A stretch of DNA of 64,000 bases from Bradyrhizobium elkanii WSM2783 (GCF_000472865.1 NZ_AXAP01000038.1:297-64296); one strand, 5' to 3'. Positions 37,506 to 47,216 are shown, counted from the stretch's first letter. Program-made: numbers and translations. Notes: generated from the letters alone by a model not told the origin.

Positions 37506-39155
37506 ATGTCATCCATTACGACTTCTGCCATCGAAACGCCCACGCGGCGCTCGGTGGAAAAGACTTGCGATGATCTTGCGATCATCGTGCTGAGCGCGGT
37601 CGCGCTGATCGCGGGCCTCACGTTCCGTGATTATGGGCTGGGCTGGGACGATTACACCCACGCCGAATACGCCGACCTCCTGCTGCGCATGTATGGTTCC
37701 GGCTTCAAGGACACCGGCGCGCTGTCATTCGCCAATCTGTACATGTATGGCGGCGGTTTCGACATGGCGGCGGCGCTGCTGCACAAGGTCATCCCGCTCG
37801 AACTGTTCGAAACCCGCCGGCTGCTCGGCGCCGTCGTCGGCGTGATCGGGCTCGCGGTCACCTGGCGGCTCGGCCGCCGCGTGGGCGGTCCCCTTGCCGG
37901 CCTTGCCGCGCTGCTGTTGCTCGCGCTGTGCCCGACCTTCTACGGCCACATGTTCATGAACCCGAAGGACGCGCCATTCGCGGTGGCGATGATGATCCTG
38001 CTGATGGGCCTTGTGCGCCTTGCCGAGGAGTATCCGGCGCCCTCGCCGCGTACCATCCTGATCGTCGGGTTTGGCGCCGGGCTTTCGCTCGGCTGCCGGG
38101 TTCTCGGCGGTCTGGCATTGATCTACGCCGCGGTGGGTTTCGTGCCGCTGTTGCTTGAAGAAGTCCGCAAGCAAGGCCCGCGCGAGGCGGCGCATCGCTT
38201 CGTCCATGTGGTCTACGTGCTGCTGCCCGGGTTGATCTTCGGCTATCTGGTGATGGGCCTGATCTGGCCGTGGTCGATCATGGAACCGGGCCACCCGCTC
38301 GAGGCCGTGACCTATTTCTCGCACTTCTTCGAGAAACCCTGGAAGGAGATGTTCGACGGCGCGCTGGTCTCGGTGCCGGATATGCCGTGGTCCTATCTGC
38401 CGACGCTGTTCGCGCTGCAGCTTCCCGAGGTGCTGCTGGGCTTCCTGGTCGCAGCTGTTGTCATGAGCCTGATGTCGCTGTCGCGCGCCGACGTCACCGC
38501 GCGGCGCAAGACCATCCTCTTGATGCTGACAATGGCGGCAACGCTGCCCCTGGTCATCGCGATGGTGAAGCGGCCGGCGCTCTACAACGGCATCCGCCAT
38601 TTCATCTTCGTGATCCCGCCGATGGCGGTGCTGGCGGGCTTTGCCTTCGCCCGCACCATGGACTGGCTCGGCGAAAAGCGTCGGAGCTGGCAGCCGGTGG
38701 CGCTCGCCGTCTTCACCTTCGGCCTGCTGCTGCCGCTCAGCGAGATGATCCGGCTCCATCCGTATCAATATACCCACTTCAACCATATCGCCGGCACGGT
38801 CCGCGGTGCCGACGACCTGTTCATGCTGGACTACTGGGGGCTAGCCCTGAAGCAGGCCTCCGATGGCCTGCGCGAGCAACTGATCGAGCGACAGGAAATT
38901 CCGCCGGTTAACGGCAAATGGAAGGTCGCCGTCTGCGGCCCGCAGCGCCCGGCGCAGGTTGCGCTCGGCCCGGACTTCACCATCGGCTGGGACAGCCAAT
39001 CCGCCGATTTCGCCATGACCCTCGGCGAGTTCTACTGCAAGGGCCTGACCGCGCCCGTGCTGGTCGAGATCAAGCGCGATGACGTCGTATTCGCCCGCGT
39101 CTACGATATCCGCGGCCGAAGCATTTCGAGCCTGCTCGCGATTCCTGCGCCGTAG
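37506..39155 (+). CDS. polytopic glycosyltransferase (GT-C, ArnT/PMT-like)
   Basis: This 549-residue protein has about ten membrane spans and the GT-C motif near the N terminus: acidic residues in the first loop (GLGWDDYTHAEYADL, around residues 40-55). Such enzymes transfer a sugar from a polyprenyl-phosphate donor in the periplasmic membrane face to lipid A, proteins or other lipids. The soluble C-terminal region (about 440-549) includes PVNGKWKVAVCGPQRPAQV. I cannot tell the acceptor; a class II aldolase gene follows, which does not help. The start ATG at 37506 is the first of the frame. Confidence 0.75.
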   Translation: MSSITTSAIETPTRRSVEKTCDDLAIIVLSAVALIAGLTFRDYGLGWDDYTHAEYADLLLRMYGSGFKDTGALSFANLYMYGGGFDMAAALLHKVIPLELFETRRLLGAVVGVIGLAVTWRLGRRVGGPLAGLAALLLLALCPTFYGHMFMNPKDAPFAVAMMILLMGLVRLAEEYPAPSPRTILIVGFGAGLSLGCRVLGGLALIYAAVGFVPLLLEEVRKQGPREAAHRFVHVVYVLLPGLIFGYLVMGLIWPWSIMEPGHPLEAVTYFSHFFEKPWKEMFDGALVSVPDMPWSYLPTLFALQLPEVLLGFLVAAVVMSLMSLSRADVTARRKTILLMLTMAATLPLVIAMVKRPALYNGIRHFIFVIPPMAVLAGFAFARTMDWLGEKRRSWQPVALAVFTFGLLLPLSEMIRLHPYQYTHFNHIAGTVRGADDLFMLDYWGLALKQASDGLREQLIERQEIPPVNGKWKVAVCGPQRPAQVALGPDFTIGWDSQSADFAMTLGEFYCKGLTAPVLVEIKRDDVVFARVYDIRGRSISSLLAIPAP

Positions 39156-39260
39156 GGCCCGCGCACAAGGGCATATCAGTCACGCCGAACCTGCCTTGCT
39201 GCCGGCCGGCGGCAAGGCTACGCTTCCCGTTGACAAATCAACACATGGGAGAAGCCGGTC

Positions 39261-40040
39261 ATGTCGCCAGCGGAAGCTCGCCTGAAGGAAGTGTCCTCGG
39301 ATATGACGGATGCCGAGTGGCAACAGCGCGTCAACCTCGCCGCCTGCTACCGCCTCGTGGCGCTGTATGGCTGGGACGATCTGGTCGACACTCACATCTC
39401 CGCGCGCGTGCCGGGGCCGGAGCATCATTTCCTGATCAATCCGTATGGCCTGATGTTCGAGGAGATCACGGCCTCCAGCCTGGTCAAGGTCGATCTGGGC
39501 GGCAATCTGCTGTCGAAGACCGACTACAACATCAACCCCGCCGGCTTCACCATCCATTCCGCCATCCACGAGGTGCGCGAGGACGCCGGCTGCGTGCTTC
39601 ATCTGCACACGCCTGACGGCACCGCCGTCTCGAGCGATCCGGAAGGGCTGCTGCCGCTGAACCAGACCGCCCAGCTCGTCACCCACGATCTTGCCTACCA
39701 CGACTATGAGGGCATCGCGCTCGATCATGACGAGCGCCCGCGGCTGCAGCGCGATCTCGGCAGCAAGAACCATATGCTGTTGCGCAATCACGGCACGCTG
39801 ACGGTCGGCCGCTCCGTCGCCTCCGCCTTCGAGCGCATGTACCATCTGGAGCGGGCCTGCACCATGCAGGTGCGCACCCGCATGCTGGGCCCGACCGTCT
39901 ACCCGGTCGAGCAGTCCGTGATCGACAAGAACACCGCGCTGCTCTCCAATCCCGACCGCGCCGAACTGCGCTCCACAACGCTGGTCTGGCCGCCGCTCTT
40001 GCGCAAGCTCGACCGCATCGACCCGAGCTTCCGCAATTGA
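39261..40040 (+). CDS. class II aldolase/adducin family protein
   Basis: This 259-residue protein belongs to the zinc-dependent class II aldolase family (fuculose-phosphate aldolase and relatives). The metal-binding histidines are in CVLHLHTPDGTAVS (about 112-125) and in MLLRNHGTLTVG (about 172-183), and the substrate region shows INPYGLMFEEITASSLVKVD. Members act on sugar phosphates or related substrates; the exact substrate is not predictable. A rho-independent terminator follows at 40094-40124. Confidence 0.9.
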   Translation: MSPAEARLKEVSSDMTDAEWQQRVNLAACYRLVALYGWDDLVDTHISARVPGPEHHFLINPYGLMFEEITASSLVKVDLGGNLLSKTDYNINPAGFTIHSAIHEVREDAGCVLHLHTPDGTAVSSDPEGLLPLNQTAQLVTHDLAYHDYEGIALDHDERPRLQRDLGSKNHMLLRNHGTLTVGRSVASAFERMYHLERACTMQVRTRMLGPTVYPVEQSVIDKNTALLSNPDRAELRSTTLVWPPLLRKLDRIDPSFRN

Positions 40041-40093
40041 ATTTTCGGGATTTTGGTGTAAGGTTGCATGCAACAACCTCTCCACTATCGAAT

Positions 40094-40124
40094 AAAAACG
40101 CCGCCCAATCCCGGGCGGCGTTTC
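40094..40124 (+). terminator. rho-independent terminator
   Basis: The arms AAACGCCGCCC and GGGCGGCGTTT enclose a six-base loop, with AAAA before and TTT after, 54 bases past the aldolase gene. It is a strong and textbook terminator. Confidence 0.85.
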
Positions 40125-40138
40125 AGCTTTCTGGGTCT

Positions 40139-40223
40139 GTCATTGCCGGGCTCGACCCGGTAATCCATCAACCTCCCGTAACAGTCCGTTTCGATGGATG
40201 CGCGGGTCAAGCCCGCGCATGAC
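40139..40223. repeat. dispersed palindromic repeat
   Basis: The element begins GTCATTGCCGGGCTCGACCC and ends GGGTCAAGCCCGCGCATGAC, so its ends are imperfect inverted copies. This pattern is common in Bradyrhizobium intergenic regions. It separates the aldolase gene from the convergent M20 peptidase gene. Confidence 0.75.
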
Positions 40224-40234
40224 GTGCGAGGCGC

Positions 40235-41638
40235 CTATCTCGGCAGCTCCGCGAGCGCGGCCAGAATCCTTGCCCAGGAGCGGATGCCTTTGTGGAAGCT
40301 CTTGAGGTCGTACTTCTCGTTCGGCGAATGGATGTTGTCGTCGTCGAGCCCGAAGCCGACCAGAAGCGAATCGAGGCCGAGCGTGCGCTTGAAATCGGCG
40401 ACGATCGGGATCGATGCGCCGGAACCCATGAGAACCGCTTCCTTGCCCCATTCTTCCGTCAATGCGCGCTTGGCGGCGGCGAGCGGCTTCATGTTCCAGT
40501 CGAGTGCAATAGCGGGCGCGCTGGAATGGTCGCCGAACTCAACCGAACAATCGGCCGGGATCCGCGCCGTCACGTAATCGCGGAACGCCTTTCGGATCTT
40601 GGCAGGATCCTGCCCTTCGACCAGGCGGAACGAAACCTTGGCCGAGGCGAGCGACGGGATCACCGTCTTCGAGCCTTCGCCGATATAGCCGCCCACGATG
40701 CCATTGATATCGCAGGTCGGGCGCGAGGAAATCTGCTCAATCAGAAGACGATCCTTCTCGCCGGCCGGCACGGAGAGCCCAATCGGCTTCAGGAAAGTCT
40801 CGGGCGTCAGGTTGAGCTTCTTCCACTGCTCCAGGACATCCGCCGGCAGGTCCTTCACCCCGTCGTAAAAGCCGGGAATGGTGATGCGACCATTGTCGTC
40901 GAACAAGCCGCCGAGAATGCGGGTCAGCACGCGGATCGGATTCTGTGCCCCGCCGCCGAACACGCCGGAATGCAAGTCGCGGTTGGCGGCCTTGATCTTG
41001 ACCTCGTCATAGACGAGGCCGCGCAACGACGTGGTGATCGCCGGCGTGTTCGGATCCCACATGCCGGTATCGCAGACCAGCGCGAAATCGGCCTTGAACT
41101 CCGACTTGTTGGCTTCCAGGAACGGCACGAAGTTCTTCGAGCCGACCTCCTCCTCGCCCTCGATCAGGATGGTGATGCCGACCGGCAGCGAACCCGCGAC
41201 CTGCTTCCAGGCGCGGCAGGCTTCGATGAAGGTCATCAACTGGCCCTTGTCGTCCTCCGCGCCGCGCGCAACGATGATCTTGCGGCCATCGGCATGATCG
41301 GTGACCACGGGCTCGAACGGCGGACGGTGCCACAGATCAAGTGGATCGACCGGCTGCACGTCGTAATGGCCGTAGAACAGAACGTGCGGCCGGCCATCCG
41401 TGCCGCCATTGGCCTTGGCGACGATGGCGGGATGGCCCGCGGTCGGCCTGACCTCAGCCGCAAAGCCGAGCGTGGCGATGTCCTTGGCGAGGTGCTCTGC
41501 CGCCGCCTTGCAGTCAGCCGCGAAGGCCGGATCGGCCGAGATCGATTTGATCCGCAGGAGCGAGAACAGCCGCTCCAGGCTGTTGTCGAAATCGGCGTCG
41601 ATGCGGTCGAGGACCGCCTGAAGCTTTGGATTGGACAT
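40235..41638 (-). CDS. M20-family dipeptidase/metallopeptidase
   Basis: This 467-residue protein is an M20 peptidase with two-zinc site residues in FYGHYDVQPVDPLDLW (HxD), GAEDDKGQ (bridging Asp) and IEGEEEVGS (catalytic Glu pair). The catalytic domain is interrupted by a dimerisation domain (about 200-350). Family members hydrolyse dipeptides or N-acyl amino acids; this length and order suit the dipeptidase (PepV/CNDP-like) group. The gene is convergent with the aldolase gene, with a repeat between. Confidence 0.9.
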   Translation of the reverse strand: MSNPKLQAVLDRIDADFDNSLERLFSLLRIKSISADPAFAADCKAAAEHLAKDIATLGFAAEVRPTAGHPAIVAKANGGTDGRPHVLFYGHYDVQPVDPLDLWHRPPFEPVVTDHADGRKIIVARGAEDDKGQLMTFIEACRAWKQVAGSLPVGITILIEGEEEVGSKNFVPFLEANKSEFKADFALVCDTGMWDPNTPAITTSLRGLVYDEVKIKAANRDLHSGVFGGGAQNPIRVLTRILGGLFDDNGRITIPGFYDGVKDLPADVLEQWKKLNLTPETFLKPIGLSVPAGEKDRLLIEQISSRPTCDINGIVGGYIGEGSKTVIPSLASAKVSFRLVEGQDPAKIRKAFRDYVTARIPADCSVEFGDHSSAPAIALDWNMKPLAAAKRALTEEWGKEAVLMGSGASIPIVADFKRTLGLDSLLVGFGLDDDNIHSPNEKYDLKSFHKGIRSWARILAALAELPR

Positions 41639-41649
41639 CGCTGAATTTC

Positions 41650-42975
41650 CTAGCTGTGGGCGCTGTTGTCACCGAGTTTTAGCGCGCCTGCCGCCGCAGG
41701 CAAAGCGTCGGCGGCATCGGCCGCAGGCGAATGCCGCATATGCCAGACCAGTCCCCCCGCGAGCACGATGGTCGCCACGAGATTGTTACCATAGGCCTGC
41801 ACATCGATCGGAAACAGCGGCAGCGACAACAGAAGCAGGCAGCCTGCAACGCCGAGCAGGATCCATGTCCCGGTCCTGACCGCCGGCCGCGGATCATAGG
41901 CGGAGCGATGCATCAGGACCGTCATCGGGAAGAACAGCCACAGGAAGTAGTATTGCCGCGCCAGCGGCGAGGCCACCGTCATCAGGCAGAACAGGATGCC
42001 GATCTCCTCCGCATCGGATTTCTCGGTCCGGCGCGATGCGGGCGGCATTACCGCGATATAGCCGAGACCAAGCGCGAGCGAGACCGCAAGCACGATCAGG
42101 TTCGCGGTCTTGAAGTCGAGATCGACGATGTTCATGTACCGCGCTGGCTTCGCCTTGAATGGATCGTCCTGGTTGTAGTTCACCGGACGCGTCAGCCGAT
42201 GCGTCATCGCGATGATCGACTGGTTGACCCAGGACCAGTTCTGCTCGTCGCGCTGACCAAAGCCTTTTTCCGAGCTCGAGCCGACCATGCCCTGATACCA
42301 GGTCTTCAATTCCGTGACGTTGTGCTGGAAGCCGCGGAACGGCGCCGGCAGCAGGAACAGGAACACGATAAGAAACACCAGCGTACTCGCAACCGCCGTC
42401 CAGTGCCTGCGCCAGATCAGATAGGGCAATACCGCTACCGGAAACACCTTGATGGCGGTCGCCAGCGCAAACATGCTTCCCGCGAACCACGGCCGCTTCT
42501 GCCGCAACAGCCAGAATCCATACAGCATCATCGCCAGCAGGATCAGGTTCGGCTGGCCGAGATCGAACATATCGAAGACAAATGTGAGCGTAACGAGGCC
42601 GGGCAACGCCTCCAACAGCCAACCCGGCTTGCGGCCCGAGCCCGCCATCGCGTGCGACAACTGCGCCGTCATCCACCAGGCGATGATGTTGAGCAGGGAG
42701 AGCGCGAGATAGAGCGCAACCTTGCCGAAATAGCTGGGCGCTGCGAGCAGCACCGCCGGCAGCGGCGGGTAGATGAAATCAAAATAGGTATGGGGATCGG
42801 CGGGATAGAGATCCTTTCCCTGCAGCACCTGCTGCCCGGCCCAGTACCACAACGGATAATCCTTGGTCTTGCCGTGTCCGAAAATCTCGGGAACGAGCAC
42901 ATCGGCGGTCAGCGCGATGCAGCCGAGGAAGAACAGGATGTCGAGCGGTGCCCGAAGTGACGGATATCTCAGCAC
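41650..42975 (-). CDS. GT87-family membrane glycosyltransferase
   Basis: This 441-residue protein has about ten membrane spans and resembles GT87 (DUF2029) polyprenol-phosphate mannosyltransferases. The GT87 motif DFIYPPLPAVLLAAP follows the early loop (HTYFDF, about residues 60-82), and a long loop around 215-285 is typical. Its stop lies 12 bases before the M20 gene on the same strand, so the two may be co-transcribed. The acceptor is unknown. A GT-C enzyme at 37506 is also in this region, but on the other strand. Confidence 0.8.
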   Translation of the reverse strand: MLRYPSLRAPLDILFFLGCIALTADVLVPEIFGHGKTKDYPLWYWAGQQVLQGKDLYPADPHTYFDFIYPPLPAVLLAAPSYFGKVALYLALSLLNIIAWWMTAQLSHAMAGSGRKPGWLLEALPGLVTLTFVFDMFDLGQPNLILLAMMLYGFWLLRQKRPWFAGSMFALATAIKVFPVAVLPYLIWRRHWTAVASTLVFLIVFLFLLPAPFRGFQHNVTELKTWYQGMVGSSSEKGFGQRDEQNWSWVNQSIIAMTHRLTRPVNYNQDDPFKAKPARYMNIVDLDFKTANLIVLAVSLALGLGYIAVMPPASRRTEKSDAEEIGILFCLMTVASPLARQYYFLWLFFPMTVLMHRSAYDPRPAVRTGTWILLGVAGCLLLLSLPLFPIDVQAYGNNLVATIVLAGGLVWHMRHSPAADAADALPAAAGALKLGDNSAHS

Positions 42976-43087
42976 AAGCTCGTTCCAGACATCAGCAAGC
43001 CGTTGATCCTTTTCATTTCGTGATAACGCAGGGATTGCTTCGCTTCGATTGCAATCACGGTGGTTGGAGCGGAGAGCAGTCCCCGTT

Positions 43088-43122
43088 CGTCATTGCGAGG
43101 AGCGGAGCGACAAAGCAATCCG
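43088..43122. repeat. short dispersed repeat, partial copy
   Basis: CGTCATTGCGAGGAGC...GAAGCAATCCG-type sequence at 43088-43122 matches the start of the element at 63531-63614. Upstream at about 43030-43060 is a degenerate other half (GGGATTGCTTCGCTTCGATTGC). It lies between the convergent-facing GT87 and HerA-like genes. Confidence 0.7.
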
Positions 43123-43155
43123 TCCCTCGTCACAATCTGGTGTCGCAGCCAGACC

Positions 43156-44778
43156 CTACCGCCGCAACAGCCCGCCGAGTGCGCCGCGCACCAGTGCACG
43201 TCCGATCGAGCCGCCGACCTGACCGCCGACCGATTTGCCGACGTCGGCCACGATGCCGCCGATCACCTTGTTGGTGACCGAACGGGTGACGTTGCGCGCG
43301 ATGACCTGGCCGGTCGACAGCCTGCCGCGCCTGACATTGGTGCCAAAGATCGTGGCGGCAATATCGCCGATCTGCCCGAGAATGCCACCGCCTCCACCGG
43401 CTTCCGAACCGTCCGCCGGCGCCGCCGTGCCCTCGATCCGCTTTTGGAGTATCTCGTAAGCGGATTCGGAATCGATCGCGGTATCGTATTTGCCCTTGAA
43501 TGGGCTTGCGTCGATGATCTTCTTGCGCTCTTCCGGCGTAACCGGCCCGATCCGCGCTGACGGCGGCCGGATCATCACGCGCTCGACCATCGACGGCGTA
43601 CCGCTTCCTTCGAGGAAGGACACCAGCGCCTCGCCCTTGCCGAGTTCCATGATCACGCGGGCGGTATCGAGCTTCGGATTGGGCCGGAACGTCTGCGCGG
43701 CGGCGGCGACCGCCTTCTGGTCGCGCGGCGTGAAGGCGCGCAAGGCGTGCTGCACGCGGTTGCCCAATTGCGCGAGCACCTTGTCCGGCACATCGATCGG
43801 ATTCTGGGTGACGAAGTAGACGCCGACGCCTTTCGAGCGGATCAGCCGCACCACCTGCTCGATCTTGTCCAGCAGCGCTTTCGGCGCATCGTTGAACAAG
43901 AGATGCGCCTCGTCGAAGAAGAACACCAGCTTCGGCTTCGGCAGGTCGCCGGCCTCCGGCAGTTCTTCGAACAATTCTGAAAGCATCCACAACAGGAAGG
44001 TTGCATAGAGCCGCGGGCTCTGCATCAACTTGTCGGCAGCGAGGATATTGACGATGCCGCGGCCATCGCTGTCGGTCTTCATGAAATCCTTCAGCGTCAA
44101 CGCCGGCTCGCCGAAGAATTTCGCGCCGCCCTGATTTTCCAGCACCAGGAGCTGGCGCTGGATGGTCCCGACGGTCGCCTTGCTGACATTGCCGAAGCTC
44201 TGCGCCGCTTTGCGGAGCGGCTCCAGCGGATCTTCCTCATCATCGGCGGCCTTCTTGCCGCCAGATGGCACGATCGCATCAAGAAGCGCGCGCAGATCCT
44301 TCATGTCGATCAGTGCAAGTCCGTTCTCGTCGGCGACGCGGAACGCGACGTTGAGAACGCCTTCCTGGACGTCGTTCAGATCGAGCATTCGTGACAGCAA
44401 CAGTGGTCCCATCTCGGTGACGGTCGCGCGCACCGGATGCCCCTGCTCGCCGAACACGTCCCAGAACACCGTCGAGAACTGGTCCGGCTGGAATTTCAGC
44501 CCCATCTCGCTGGCGCGTTTGACGATGAAGTCCTTGGCCTCGCCGACTTCAGCGATCCCGGACAGATCTCCCTTGATGTCGGCGGCAAAGACCGGAACGC
44601 CGGCGCGCGCAAATCCTTCCGCCATCACCTGCAGTGTGACGGTCTTGCCAGTTCCCGTTGCACCGGTAACAAGTCCGTGGCGATTGGCGAGCGCCAGCGT
44701 CAACCACGCCGCTTGTTCGCCCTTACCGATAAAAATCTTTTCGTCCGTATCGGCAATCTTGTTGTCGGAAATCGCCAT
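43156..44778 (-). CDS. HerA-like/YjgR (DUF853) ATPase
   Basis: I chose the ATG at 44778 (MAISDNKIADTDEKIFIGKG), giving 540 residues; the frame is open for 16 more codons. It has a Walker A motif (GATGTGKT, about residue 38) and Walker B (VFFFDEAHLLF), with the family segments AADIKGDLSGIA and FVTQNPIDVPD. This matches the YjgR/DUF853 group of the HerA/FtsK superfamily, cytoplasmic ATPases of unknown role. The C-terminal 80 residues are Gly-rich (GGILGQIGD, VGGQVGGSIGRAL). It has no NurA gene nearby, so it is probably not the archaeal-type end-resection system. Confidence 0.88.
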   Translation of the reverse strand: MAISDNKIADTDEKIFIGKGEQAAWLTLALANRHGLVTGATGTGKTVTLQVMAEGFARAGVPVFAADIKGDLSGIAEVGEAKDFIVKRASEMGLKFQPDQFSTVFWDVFGEQGHPVRATVTEMGPLLLSRMLDLNDVQEGVLNVAFRVADENGLALIDMKDLRALLDAIVPSGGKKAADDEEDPLEPLRKAAQSFGNVSKATVGTIQRQLLVLENQGGAKFFGEPALTLKDFMKTDSDGRGIVNILAADKLMQSPRLYATFLLWMLSELFEELPEAGDLPKPKLVFFFDEAHLLFNDAPKALLDKIEQVVRLIRSKGVGVYFVTQNPIDVPDKVLAQLGNRVQHALRAFTPRDQKAVAAAAQTFRPNPKLDTARVIMELGKGEALVSFLEGSGTPSMVERVMIRPPSARIGPVTPEERKKIIDASPFKGKYDTAIDSESAYEILQKRIEGTAAPADGSEAGGGGGILGQIGDIAATIFGTNVRRGRLSTGQVIARNVTRSVTNKVIGGIVADVGKSVGGQVGGSIGRALVRGALGGLLRR

Positions 44779-45123
44779 CGCATCGCCTCTTCGCGCGTAT
44801 CGGGAAGGTATCTTCCCCGAACGCAACCATCATATTGCATCTTGCCCGTCGATTAAAACTGTCAAGCGCCGCCAGCGCTTTTTTTGCCACCCGGACGCGA
44901 CATTCTCATCTTCTCTTTCGCTTGCGAGCCGTAAAAAACCGATGACGCAACGCGATAGAACAGCGCGATTAGCATATGTACTCTTGCATTACTGCAACAC
45001 TTCGCCTGTGATGAGGACGAAAAGTGGGATCATCTGCGCTCGTCGCTTGTAATTCATGGCACAGGCGCTCAAGATCAATTCCCAAGCAAGGTCCGGCGGC
45101 AAGCCGGCTGAGGGCGGGGCAAG
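44779..45123. other. intergenic region with a small hairpin
   Basis: About 345 bases with no gene I can support. A hairpin with T-run (AAGCGC / GCGCTTTTTTT) lies at about 44865-44888. The divergent promoters of the HerA-like and DUF2267 genes must lie here. Confidence 0.35.
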
Positions 45124-45489
45124 ATGGACGAACTGGTTGGACGGCTGGCCGCCGAGGCCGGCATCGATAGCGCTGTCGCCGAAAAGACCGTCGGCATCGT
45201 TCTGGGTTTCCTCCGTCGGGAGGGGCCATCCAGCCAGGTTGAAGCGCTGATCGACCAGATTCCGGGCGCGGAAGCGGCGATCGCGGCCGCGGACAGCAGT
45301 GCAGGTCTCGTGCGATTGATGGGCGGTGGATTGATGGCTGTCGGCACCAGGCTGATGGCGCTCGGCCTCAGCATGAATGAGGTTCAGAAGATTGCGCGTG
45401 AACTTTTCCGGTTCGGGCGCGACAAACTCGGAGCGGATCAGATGGGCGAGATCGTCGCGGGGACGCCAGGACTCAGCCAATTTGCTTGA
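45124..45489 (+). CDS. DUF2267 protein
   Basis: This 121-residue protein resembles DUF2267 and related small helical proteins: MDELVGRLAAEAGID, then VAEKTVGIVLGFLRREG and a Gly-rich middle (VRLMGGGLMAVGTRLMALGLS). The last part (KIARELFRFGRDKLGADQMGEI) is also helical. It has no signal peptide. A DUF4332 gene follows after 37 bases, so the two are probably co-transcribed. Function unknown. Confidence 0.7.
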   Translation: MDELVGRLAAEAGIDSAVAEKTVGIVLGFLRREGPSSQVEALIDQIPGAEAAIAAADSSAGLVRLMGGGLMAVGTRLMALGLSMNEVQKIARELFRFGRDKLGADQMGEIVAGTPGLSQFA

Positions 45490-45526
45490 ACGCAGCCTCA
45501 GGTTGAGTCATTCAATACCAGACATC

Positions 45527-45934
45527 ATGACATACCCACTTTCCGAGATCGACGGTCTGAGCGCCTATTGCGCCTCGAAATTGAAGGCTCAGGGCATTCG
45601 CACCACGGACGCGCTGCTTGAGGCCGCTCGCACCGTCAAGGGACGCAAGATGCTCGCGGCCAAGACCGGCATCAGCGAACAACAATTGCTCGAATGGGCC
45701 AACGTCTCCGACTACATGCGCATTCCCGGGATGGGCAAGGCAAAGGTCGGGTTGGTCCGCGCCGCCGGCGTCACCACCGTTCGCGAACTTGCGCTGCGCA
45801 ATCCGGCGCGGCTGGCGCAGAACATGAAGGACGTGAACACCAAGCGTAAGCTCGTCCGCGTCCTGCCTTCGGAGAAATCGGTCGAGCTCCTGATCGAGCG
45901 CGCGCGCAAATTGCCGCCCAAGATCACTTACTAA
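45527..45934 (+). CDS. DUF4332 protein with helix-hairpin-helix folds
   Basis: The ATG at 45527 gives 135 residues (MTYPLSEIDGLSAYCASKLK). The frame upstream to 45377 is in another gene and is rejected. DUF4332 contains paired helix-hairpin-helix motifs (IDGLSAYCASKLKAQGIRT and YMRIPGMGKAKVGLVRAAGV), which in other proteins bind DNA non-specifically. It may bind DNA or RNA. It follows the DUF2267 gene on the same strand. Confidence 0.82.
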   Translation: MTYPLSEIDGLSAYCASKLKAQGIRTTDALLEAARTVKGRKMLAAKTGISEQQLLEWANVSDYMRIPGMGKAKVGLVRAAGVTTVRELALRNPARLAQNMKDVNTKRKLVRVLPSEKSVELLIERARKLPPKITY

Positions 45935-45990
45935 ACCTGTTCGCTATTCCCGGCTTGACTCGCCGGTGCGGGACGCGCAAATCGACCGGC

Positions 45991-46839
45991 ATGATTGCTG
46001 CGACGCAAAGGGACGCCCATTCCGGCGGGACTGCGGTGCTGCCGGCGTTGCTATCCCGGCCCTACCCGGCCGTGATGGGCGTGCTCAACATCACTCCGGA
46101 TTCCTTTTCCGACGGCGGCCGGTTTGCCGCGCCCGAACAGGCGCTGGCGCAGGCGCGCAAGATGGTCGCCGATGGCGCTGATATCATCGACATCGGCGCC
46201 GAATCCACCCGCCCCTATGGTTCCCAGCCGGTCTCGGCCGAAGACGAGTTGCGGCGGCTTAAACCCGTACTGGCGGATGTCGTCGCGCTCGGCGTGCCCG
46301 TATCGATCGACAGCATGAAATCGGACGTCGTGGCCTGGGCGCTCGATCACGGCGCGCTCATCGCCAACGATGTCTGGGGCCTGCAGCGCGATGCCGGCAT
46401 GGCGCCCCTGGTCGCGGCGCGGCATGTGCCCGTCATCATCATGCATAACCGCGACAACGCCGATCCCTCGATCGACATCATGAAGGATGTTTCGGCCTTC
46501 TTCGCCCGTTCGCTCGACATCGCCGCCAAGACTGGCATTTCGACGGACCAGATCGTGCTCGATCCCGGCATCGGCTTCGGCAAGACGCCGCAGCAGAGCA
46601 TGATGGTGCTGGCGCGGCTTGCAGAGCTTTCCGCGTTCGGCCTGCCGCTTCTCGTCGGCGCCTCGCGCAAGCGCTTCATCAGCACCGTGACGCCGTCGGA
46701 GCCCGACCGGCGCATCGGGGGCTCGATCGCGGCGCATCTCATCGCCGCGCAAGGCGGCGCGCAGATCATCCGCGCCCACGACGTTGCGGAAACGGTGCAG
46801 GCGTTACGGGTTGCGGCAGCGATCAGGGGGCAGCAATGA
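45991..46839 (+). CDS. folP: dihydropteroate synthase
   Basis: This 282-residue enzyme joins 6-hydroxymethyl-dihydropterin diphosphate and p-aminobenzoate to form dihydropteroate. The signatures are MGVLNITPDSFSDGG, the ESTRP segment, DPGIGFGKTPQQ and GASRKRF. The start at 45991 (MIAATQRDAHS) is chosen; the frame is open upstream from a TTG at 45955. Its stop overlaps the folB start by four bases (ATGA). The three fol genes form one operon. Confidence 0.95.
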   Translation: MIAATQRDAHSGGTAVLPALLSRPYPAVMGVLNITPDSFSDGGRFAAPEQALAQARKMVADGADIIDIGAESTRPYGSQPVSAEDELRRLKPVLADVVALGVPVSIDSMKSDVVAWALDHGALIANDVWGLQRDAGMAPLVAARHVPVIIMHNRDNADPSIDIMKDVSAFFARSLDIAAKTGISTDQIVLDPGIGFGKTPQQSMMVLARLAELSAFGLPLLVGASRKRFISTVTPSEPDRRIGGSIAAHLIAAQGGAQIIRAHDVAETVQALRVAAAIRGQQ

Positions 46840-47216
46840 CCGATACGATCTTCATCACCGGCATCGTCATCCATGCCCGTCACGGCGTGATGGAGCACGA
46901 GAGCGAAGTCGGGCAACGCTTCGTCATCGATCTCGAACTCTCCGTGGACCTCTCCGAATCCTCGCGCACCGACAAGCTTGCCGACACCGTGTCCTATTCC
47001 AATGTGGTGGCGACCGCGACCGAGGCATTCAGGGACACCAATTACAAGCTCCTGGAGCGGGCCGCGGGCGCGGTGGCGGAGGCGGTGCTGTCGACGTTCC
47101 CTCGCATCAGCGCGGTCAAGGTCACCGTGCACAAGCCGCACGCGCCGATCGCCGCGATCTTCGAGGATGTCGGCGTGGTGCTGACGCGCACGCGGCAATC
47201 AGCCGCGCATGGCTAG
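46836..47216 (+). CDS. folB: dihydroneopterin aldolase
   Basis: This 126-residue enzyme cleaves 7,8-dihydroneopterin to 6-hydroxymethyl-dihydropterin and glycolaldehyde. The family pattern is clear in FITGIVIHARHGVMEHESEVGQRF (start of the fold), DTVSYSNVVA and VKVTVHKPHAPI. The gene overlaps folP by four bases and folK by eight. The length matches the family. Confidence 0.93.
   Translation: MTDTIFITGIVIHARHGVMEHESEVGQRFVIDLELSVDLSESSRTDKLADTVSYSNVVATATEAFRDTNYKLLERAAGAVAEAVLSTFPRISAVKVTVHKPHAPIAAIFEDVGVVLTRTRQSAAHG

Noticed and set aside
44970..45052. Very short open frames upstream of the DUF2267 gene on either strand
   Set aside because: No ribosome-binding site, no recognisable pattern, and lengths under 40 codons.
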